64,000 nt of DNA from Atrina japonica (Eukaryota > Mollusca > Bivalvia > Pterioida > Pinnidae). The stretch lies in NCBI GenBank assembly GCA_030159075.1, contig BROG01000398.1, positions 1-64,000 on the forward strand. Reading direction: 5' to 3'. Position numbers and translations under genes: made by a program. The notes below the pieces were generated by a model. It worked only from the letters and a program-made list of their open reading frames with translations. It did not search any database and had not been told where the DNA came from. Numbering within the stretch: position 1 is the stretch's first letter; each line of letters opens with the position of its first letter. This document shows, in pieces, positions 38,101 through 64,000 of this stretch.

Positions 38101-39582
38101 TTCAAATACTTCGAAATATTAAGAGAGGTCTGAATAATACTTTAAATAAAAATTAGCTTCAGATCATGTAATCAGATTATGATTATATTGATACAACACA
38201 CAAAATATCAGAAATCATCATAACCCATTTAGAAGTACACTAAAAGGAATAATCATAGCCTACATGTTACAGTAAGAATTATAGACCCAATATATATATA
38301 TATATAATTTTATTAATTATATTGTTCTGTATTTTAATCATCGAGAACAAAAAGGTTACATCTCAACAAAACCTGAATGATTCCTCCCATGTTATTTTGT
38401 GGTTTGAGCATAATGTTAATATTGTCATGGAGAACTACTGATTCATTGTTTATTGTAAACACCCACTCATGCAAACAAGAAACATTATTACAAATTATAA
38501 AACATATTTGTTAATTGTTGTAAAATTAATAAAATATGAAATAATTCCACTCATAAATGTACAAACACATCAACAAAACAACATGCATTTGTACACAGAC
38601 AGTCCTGAGACACATAGGCAGTCCCAAGATATATGGGCAGTCCTGAGACACATGCTCAGTTTTAAGACACATGCAGTCCTGAGACACATAGACAGTCTTA
38701 AGATGCATGATCAATCCTAAGACACATGTTCATTCATGAGACACATATTAGTCCTAAGATACATAGGCATTCCTGATATACAGTCAGTCCTTAAAGATAT
38801 GGACAGTCCTGAGACACATACTCAGTCCTAAGACACAATGGCAGTCCTGAGACACATGATCAGTCCTGACACAGGCAGTCATGAGACACAAACGTAGTCT
38901 TAAGACACATGAGCAGTCCTGATACACATAGTCAGTACTCTAAGACACATGGGCAGTCCTGAGACACATACTCAGTACTCTAAGACACATGGGCAGTCCT
39001 GAGACACATGGGTAGTCCTGAGACTCATGAGCAATCCTGAAATGTAAGTTCAGTCCTAAACACATGGATAGTCATAAGACATGTTCAGTCATAAGACACA
39101 TGAGCAGTCCTGAGACACATTATCAGTTATAAGACACATGGGTAATCCTGAAACACATGCTCAGTCCTAAGACACATGGGGAGTCCTAAGATACATACAG
39201 TCCTGGGATACATGCTCAGTCTTAAGACATACAGACAGACCTAAGACTCATGGGCAGTCTTGAGACACATATTCAGTCTAAAAATTTATATATTATGCAG
39301 TGTAGCATTATTTCATATTGGGAGAAATAAATTAGAAGATATGGCAAAGACAAATAAAATCAACAAAGGGAAGTAACTCTAAATATTAGAGTGATAGAAG
39401 CGCATTTTTTTATGCAACACTCAGTCTTCTAGTAAAATTTATACCTTTACTAAATATAGAAGCCTACATGTATAAGTAGTTAAATAAATGAGAAAGATAT
39501 GACCCTGAAAAAGCAAAAGGATGGATGGATGGACACAACTCAGATTAGATATTCTTCACTCCCCCTCCCAGTCCCAGGAACT

Positions 39583-39616
<34 letters not shown>

Positions 39617-41026
39617 CTAATTAAGGCCTATAGGTTACATATTGCTGTGTTATATCAATGAATCAATGTACTTTTTACCTCTCTTAACATCCTTGTGACA
39701 TGAAGTGCAACATCACGTAGACCAAGACTAGAATCTGTCTGGAACATTTCCTCTGGACAAACTCTTTCATGAGATTTTGCTAAATTTTGCCTGATATAAA
39801 CATCCTGACACTGAAAAGTGCATAAATGTAGATAGTATCTCAGTAAATGCATCCTGGATAGGTATCTGGAAGTGACGATAAATGTCAATGTTGGAACATT
39901 GACTATATTCAGGTGTTTTGTTGACTTTTAGTATCTTAAACATTATCTTATTATTGATTAAAACATAGATTAAATTTTTTATCAATAAAGCAAAATATGT
40001 CACTGCAATTTATACAGTCAGTTTCATTACTGCAGGGGACCACTTATGGTAGAATAATGGTATAGCCTTCAACATGCAAGTAGAATTATGCTAATGTAAT
40101 GGTAGAGCCTTCAACATGCAAGTAAAATTATGGTAGTATAATGGTACAGCCTTCAACATGCAAGTAGAATATTCTGGATTCCATTCCCAGTATGTGCTCA
40201 TACCATACACTTTTCCAAAATAGCAGTGACTGTTCCTTTGCCAAACACTCTCAAATAAAGTGAAAGTCAAATCAGATTACAGATTTGCTCAAGTACACAA
40301 TACTTTTATATTGGAGTCAGCAATATCACAATGCTTGAATATTTTCATAATATTGTTGTCACGTTTTCAGTATCATGATTTATTGTGATGACGATAGATG
40401 ATAACAACTCCAATTTTGACTGTGTAATTATAATTTGAAAAGTGGCAAGTTCTAGACATTATCGTTACATAATACATTTACACATACTTGTTTTGTTTTG
40501 TTAACATCTCTATCGTTGTTATTGCTTTTATTTTTCGTTGCCTGATGAATATTTTCTTATCTAGTATGCTCAATTTTTTTAAAAACTTTTTTTAAGAATG
40601 ATAAAAAATTAATTATTCTTCGATTGTTTTTCTTTGTAAAAAAAATTACGGACAAGTGGCTTTGTGATTCGGACATGTTACTTTTTGATATTACTTGTCC
40701 GATGGGAAAAGTGGAAAAAAAATCCTTAAGCCTAATGTATAGCCCTACAAGGTGGAAGGTATCTGACTACATTCTTGTGTATTTTGAAAAACTCAACTGC
40801 AGTGCAATTCGTCTATCGACTGCTGTGAAAACAGTGTAAAAAATGTTGATTTCAAACCCATAATACGTATTGTCATAAATTTCCCTGGTATGATTTAAGA
40901 CTTACAATACCAAAAAGTATTTCTAATAATGCAGGTTGTCTTGTTTTTTCTAGTTTTAGTTAGTTTAAACTAAATTACCGAAAAAGGTGGTCCATGCAAA
41001 AGAATCAAGTCGTATTTCAGCGCCAT
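20119..41026 (-). CDS. Unnamed protein with polynucleotide-kinase-like and HAD phosphatase-like domains, both apparently inactive
   Basis: Fourteen exons join in phase: 41026-40979, 39810-39679, 37605-37528, 35190-35016, 33956-33880, 33543-33384, 31847-31789, 30415-30287, 28081-28052, 26532-26324, 25885-25649, 23148-23085, 22880-22573, 20365-20119. They give about 650 aa. Residues 1-130 resemble a P-loop polynucleotide kinase: LILLHGPPFSCQD stands where GxxxxGK[ST] is expected, then LREGKKVVVEDGN aligns with the PNK strand ending in DNTN. Residues 171-286 resemble a PNKP-type HAD domain: ALMIQWEGM in place of DxDGT, a W-x-x-x-x-x-DGHIIIIRYG strand, then PPKPGIFAFLQ like the KPxxG lysine segment. 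Residues 413-418 are IPSWML, similar to Ku-binding motifs. The C-terminal third is Ser/Lys-rich and probably disordered, ending ILDDMFL. Kinase-before-phosphatase is the order of phage T4 Pnk. The 30-bp exon 9 is the least certain, and an exon may be missing near it. Domain calls are by eye; I do not recognise a named orthologue. Confidence 0.72.
21424..21606. repeat. Two-copy tandem duplication, ~93 bp
   Basis: The block accacaacaaaattttacat through ttaacaaaa is present twice with only a few differences, in the last intron of the PNK-like gene. Confidence 0.85.
22375..22525. mobile_element. Dispersed repeat, family A
   Basis: Copy of a repeat carrying aaatgacagcaaaatttcca, then gactatggagattt and ggtgaatatttttt. 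Related copies are at about 1845-1965, 35275-35420 and, interrupted by another element, 44150-44665. Same orientation each time. Class unknown. Confidence 0.6.
23205..25110. repeat. Minisatellite, ~19-20 bp unit, ~95 copies
   Basis: Copies of gaggacatttaatacagga and gaggacagttaatacagga in the PNK-like gene's intron 11. Variants (accaaa, actgga, accaga) are ordered in higher-order blocks, notably a repeated block near 23840-24200. It begins about 55 bases upstream of exon 12 on the minus strand. Confidence 0.95.
25417..25614. mobile_element. 198-bp TIR element of the CAGTGGAACCT type
   Basis: Ends cagtggaaactgtcttaaga and tctcaagacaggttccactg are inverted copies. Gagagaccacctgtctt is repeated three times inside. 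It lies 34 bases from the donor of exon 11 of the PNK-like gene, in its intron. Confidence 0.8.
28370..29760. repeat. Irregular minisatellite, ~38 bp unit
   Basis: Scrambled copies of aggacttacaatttaacagt plus acaccctagtaatactaa fill most of intron 8 of the PNK-like gene. Some parts are regular (28850-29000), others broken and reshuffled. If an exon of the HAD domain were lost or missed, it would fall in or near this intron. Confidence 0.9.
30735..31470 (-). mobile_element. tRNA-derived SINE with an internally expanded 35-bp minisatellite
   Basis: On the minus strand it starts with a tRNA-like head at 31470-31388: TCTAGTGGTAGAGTG as box A and GGGTTTGATTCC as box B. Next comes a body built of a 35-bp unit (around gcaaatgaagtgactgttcc) present about 17 times, then the tail gtcactggtcatttggat. 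A related copy at about 40040-40275 carries the same head-to-body join with only one unit. A partial repeat of the head flank lies at 31500-31570. Confidence 0.75.
32893..33310 (+). mobile_element. tRNA-derived SINE (Leu/Ser-like head), partly duplicated
   Basis: The head carries gaggggttagagcatcgcac as box A and ggttcaagccccac as box B, followed by a body with gtgagaaagtttgccagttt, ctccaccattaaaaattg and ataacagaaaaattgctgag. Body parts occur twice, so one copy seems inserted in or fused with another. Same family as 34637-34865, 42540-42690 and 60255-60510. Confidence 0.75.
34221..34399. mobile_element. TIR element, cagtaaaacctg ends
   Basis: About 180 bp bounded by cagtaaaacctg and its inverse caggttttactg. 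Nearly identical to the copy at 5641-5823. No coding capacity. Confidence 0.8.
34637..34865 (-). mobile_element. tRNA-derived SINE, same family, reverse orientation
   Basis: Reverse-complement copy with the tRNA-like head near 34865-34790 and the body segment caccattaaaaattggcagc. It lies in intron 4 of the PNK-like gene. Confidence 0.7.
35821..35994. mobile_element. Foldback (near-palindromic) element
   Basis: The arms gtcctgattttaagcgattt and aaatcgcttaaaatcaggac are perfect inverses. A second pair, ccctttggagattctgtc and its inverse, lies inside, leaving a loop of about a dozen bases. The whole ~174 bp could fold into one hairpin. Located in intron 3 of the PNK-like gene. Confidence 0.8.
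37202..37377. mobile_element. TIR element, cagtgaaacttg ends
   Basis: Bounded by cagtgaaacttg and caggttttactg. The interior carries tatataaagacc and cctttataggaaggtggtct. Same family as 56725-56902 and partial copies at about 5170-5289 and 9770-9952. Confidence 0.8.
37876..37992. repeat. 21-bp tandem repeat, ~6 copies
   Basis: Tandem copies of tgatggacaacaagcaatga in intron 2 of the PNK-like gene. Confidence 0.93.
38598..39282. repeat. Minisatellite, ~19 bp unit, ~35 copies
   Basis: Copies of agacacatgggcagtcctg with frequent variation (ctcagtccta, acagtcttaa), in intron 2 of the PNK-like gene. Minus- and plus-strand frames over it are by-products. Confidence 0.92.
39583..39616. repeat. 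Run of 34 consecutive G
   Basis: Uninterrupted homopolymer in intron 2 of the PNK-like gene, 63 bases downstream of the exon 2 donor. The transcribed strand makes this a C run in the RNA. Confidence 0.9.
40040..40275 (+). mobile_element. tRNA-derived SINE with triplicated head
   Basis: The segment aatggtagagccttcaacat plus gcaagtagaattatg occurs three times in tandem. A box-B-like ggattccattcccag and a body with agcagtgactgttcctttgc follow. Same body family as 30735-31470. Confidence 0.6.
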
Positions 41027-41978
41027 ATTGAGCCGCTTATATCAATTTCAATACATCGATGATACCTTTAGATACTTTTGGATCCAATAAACAAAACTAA
41101 ATTATTCAGAATCATCCATAGATAATAATAATATGAATTAATGAGCATAAATTGTATAATATTACAGATTTAATTTGATATGTCAATCTATTTTGGTTAG
41201 GACATATGCGACATGATGACAATGGGGAATGAATTGCAGCGAATTTCAAAATATGAAATTATATCTATCCATTAATCTTTTTCGAATGCTGCTTGCTGCA
41301 CACATCACAAATTTTTAGCCGACATGGTGAAATTATATATTTGCTCCATATATTCAATTGACGTATTAGAAAGGTGATATAATTTCAGTAGATCTACTTG
41401 AGAAAATGTTGAATGAATTGGTTTTTCTGTTTTCTATTTATAAAAACAATCCAAGTATGCATTTTTACACATCTGTAAGCCTTCATTGAAATTGTACAGG
41501 GACCTTGTACTTTGAACTTCTTTTCAAAAACTTTAACCTGCTTACTCCTACATGTATCTAATAAAATTTGGGGGATAGGGCTTTGATATCACACATAGTA
41601 CAATGTAGATTTCTCAACCTACGTGTAGTCTACCTACTAGTACTTTAAAAAAAATTAACCTGAACTAAAGGAATAAACAAATTCGACATATCTTGACCTT
41701 AAAATTTGACAGATATGTGTCAAATACCTATTTTGAAAATTTACACCCATTTCTGGCAAGCTCTTTTGTCTTCTAACAACTCTTGTTTTTTCAATCTGAG
41801 ATTGTCGTCAGCTTCTGGGGGCTGGGCCCCACAGACCCCCTGCCTCTGTTTATATTGCAACCCAAGCTACATTCATGTGTCTTGATTCTTCTAGCTCTCA
41901 GTTTTACATCATTTTGACATATACATTCATAAAAGTTAACACTATTTATTACCAGTTATCACTTATGAATTTTCTTAG
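41027..41978. promoter_or_regulatory. Head-to-head interval between the PNK-like gene and HELQ
   Basis: The start codon of the minus-strand PNK-like gene is at 41026, and the first recognised HELQ exon begins at about 41979. The 950 bp between them must hold both promoters and probably the missing first HELQ exon. Short ATG-starting frames are present but none joins the HELQ exon with a convincing donor and phase. No clear TATA box or shared regulatory site was identified. Confidence 0.45.
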
Positions 41979-62166
<20,188 letters not shown>

Positions 62167-64000
62167 GTAAACATACATAGGAGTTTTTCAACAATTAACA
62201 AACAAAATTTTGCAACTTCTGTTAATGTCTCTTGTCAACACTGTGTTGGTGTTAGGTGTGGAAGAAAACCGGATTACCCAGAGAAAACCGACTCACCTGA
62301 GTTAGAGACAACCATGTTATTTTACATGCTGTCAAACTTGACATCCAAAAGAACAGGCAAAAGTAGCCATTATTGACAGGTGACCTTTTTAAAAAGGTTT
62401 GTTATTCATTATGAAAAAATTAACAAAGGTTATGTTTGAATGGCTTGTTCCCTTTATACAGAGATGGCCTTTAATGCAAGTTGGACTGCACTTCTTTGCC
62501 AAATCTGAGAATCACACACAGGTCACATTGGTGAGAGGTGAGTGTGGTAATCGCTAAAATACCCTGACACTCATGTGTAGATCAAACTTCTTTTCATTTA
62601 TTCCCATTTTTATTACCTGCCTTAAAGTACCTGATTGAAGCGATCACCTCTATTCAATGGTCAGTTTGCAGTCTGCCCAATGAAATGAAAATCAGTATAT
62701 CAGCAATTTCTTCTTCTTAAAGCGATACAAGGTGTCACGATGATTATTTTTGTCCCCTGACATATAGTTGACAATATGATAAAATGTGTGTTCAAATACA
62801 TTATCAAACACGTGAAATTTTGTAAAAGATCTTCTTGTCGAAGTTATTTGTTTTATGAGAATTTAAATTTTCTCGTACCTTAAAAAATGCAGCTGTATTT
62901 CTGTATGCATTAACCTTTCAGATAAACTCTTTCGCCATATCAAATGTACTTCGTAATTCGGTCAGGGGATCTCGGTCCTTTACGGGCTCAAACTATGTTA
63001 AAGTTGGCCCATTTTTATGTGTTTTATATTCATTTTTAAAATACAGGACATGATTTTTATTGAAAAGTGCATGTATTATGTAAAATATATGCTTTTCAAT
63101 GTTATTTTAAATACCTAAGAAAATATATCTGGTCACGAAAAGAAATTTTTCCGATCTTTAATGTTACCCTGAATGCTGACATTGACAAAATCAAAGCAAT
63201 ATAACTGTGCAAAGTATGCGTACCTCACGTTTTACAATCGTGCCGCCATGTCCGATGGAGTTGGGCAGTTCGTGATCATATGTGTCAAGAATGATAAAGC
63301 CGAGAATGTGATGGGACGAGTTGAAAATTGGTCAAGATCACCCGATATACCCGGCAGTTGGACAATTCATAAACGAATGTTTTGAAACGACGAAAAAGAC
63401 CAACTTTGCCTGATTTAGGTATGAAATGATGATATACAAAAATAAGCGCCAAGGGTAATAAGAATTGAATGTATATTAAGTGCAAATAGCATGTATTTAT
63501 TGGTCACTCTGTAATCTTCGTAAAAAATTACGGAAAGTTAATTTGCAATGCTCAAAGTATGGCGGACAAAAAATAACTGATATTATGGGTTATGTTTGGC
63601 AAGATTGTTGCAATTTACACATGCATTTGTTATTCTAACCACCAGATGGTCAATTTGAAATATATATGAGATAGAATATTACTTAAAATGGGCATGTACA
63701 ATTTTTTACCTACGACAGCTCATATTGCTTTGACATTGGCCATTTTGACTTGGAAAGTTCAAAACAAAGGTCCATAACAGATTATTTTGAAATAGCATAA
63801 ATTATAATAAATATAAACAGCAAACACACAATTACATCATTGTCTCATACTCATATACTTGGCGTCTAATTGTCATTATTTATGTATGAATAAAATACAC
63901 TTTAATACTATACATGTGTATTTTCGTTCTCCATCACATGACTGTAACATACCTCAATTAAGCAGCCACCTCTCTTAAACAGCCAATTTCCCTTAATCCC
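62167..64000. other. Region after the last HELQ exon seen
   Basis: The C-terminal HELQ exons were searched for and not found. At 62245-62330 is a short widespread repeat with gtggaagaaaaccggatta and agagaaaaccg. The plus frame at 63173-63385 (contains MSDGVGQFVIICVKNDK) has no recognised family and is left uncalled. The rest is AT-rich with no feature I can support. Confidence 0.5.

Noticed and set aside
40624..40839. 71-aa plus-strand frame upstream of the PNK-like exon 2
   Set aside because: Lies in intron 1 of that gene, no homologue recognised, and no exon in either strand fits the phase 0 to 0 join.
63173..63385. 70-aa plus-strand frame, as a HELQ C-terminal exon
   Set aside because: Does not resemble the HELQ helix-hairpin-helix region and lacks a convincing acceptor in phase.

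Overview
This window is eukaryotic nuclear DNA. It is AT-rich, its genes are split by GT-AG introns, and it is crowded with short terminal-inverted-repeat elements, tRNA-derived SINEs and tandem repeats. Gene content and repeat style suggest a bivalve mollusc or another lophotrochozoan; the species cannot be told from the sequence. No virus, CRISPR array, rRNA or functional tRNA gene was seen.

Four multi-exon genes were assembled by hand from splice sites and reading phase. (1) STX18, minus strand, 11295 down to the left edge: exons 1-7, the N-terminal ~220 residues; the SNARE and membrane anchor exons lie outside. (2) TM2D2, plus strand, 11525-15985: complete in four exons, 189 aa, divergent from STX18 across a 229-bp bidirectional promoter with an ETS-type site. 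(3) A minus-strand gene, 41026-20119, 14 exons, about 650 aa, with no gene name that I recognise. Its N-terminal half looks like a polynucleotide-kinase fold followed by a PNKP/T4-Pnk-like HAD domain. The Walker A lysine and the HAD nucleophile both appear to be replaced, and a Ku-binding-like motif sits further on. (4) HELQ, plus strand, from about 41980 past 62166: 15 internal coding exons covering most of the helicase; the first exon was not found and the last exons lie beyond the window.

Layout: 1-11295 STX18; 11296-11524 shared promoter; 11525-15985 TM2D2; 15986-20118 intergenic between convergent 3' ends; 20119-41026 PNK-like gene; 41027-41978 the head-to-head interval with HELQ; 41979-62166 HELQ; 62167-64000 HELQ intron or downstream DNA with no exon found.

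The unusual feature of the non-coding part is how tandem repeats arise. Most of the longer introns carry a private minisatellite (units from 11 to 60 bp). Several of these, and two simple tandem duplications, are visibly made from the edge of the neighbouring exon including its splice site: STX18 exon 3 donor, STX18 exon 6 donor, HELQ exon 3 donor, HELQ exon 8 acceptor. Two others grew inside transposable elements (a SINE at 30735-31470, a TIR element at 56282-56629).

Functionally, HELQ is a DNA repair helicase, and its head-to-head neighbour looks like a repair-type scaffold with inactive end-processing domains. This is the best candidate here for something undescribed. STX18 (ER SNARE) and TM2D2 (small membrane protein) are housekeeping genes sharing a promoter.
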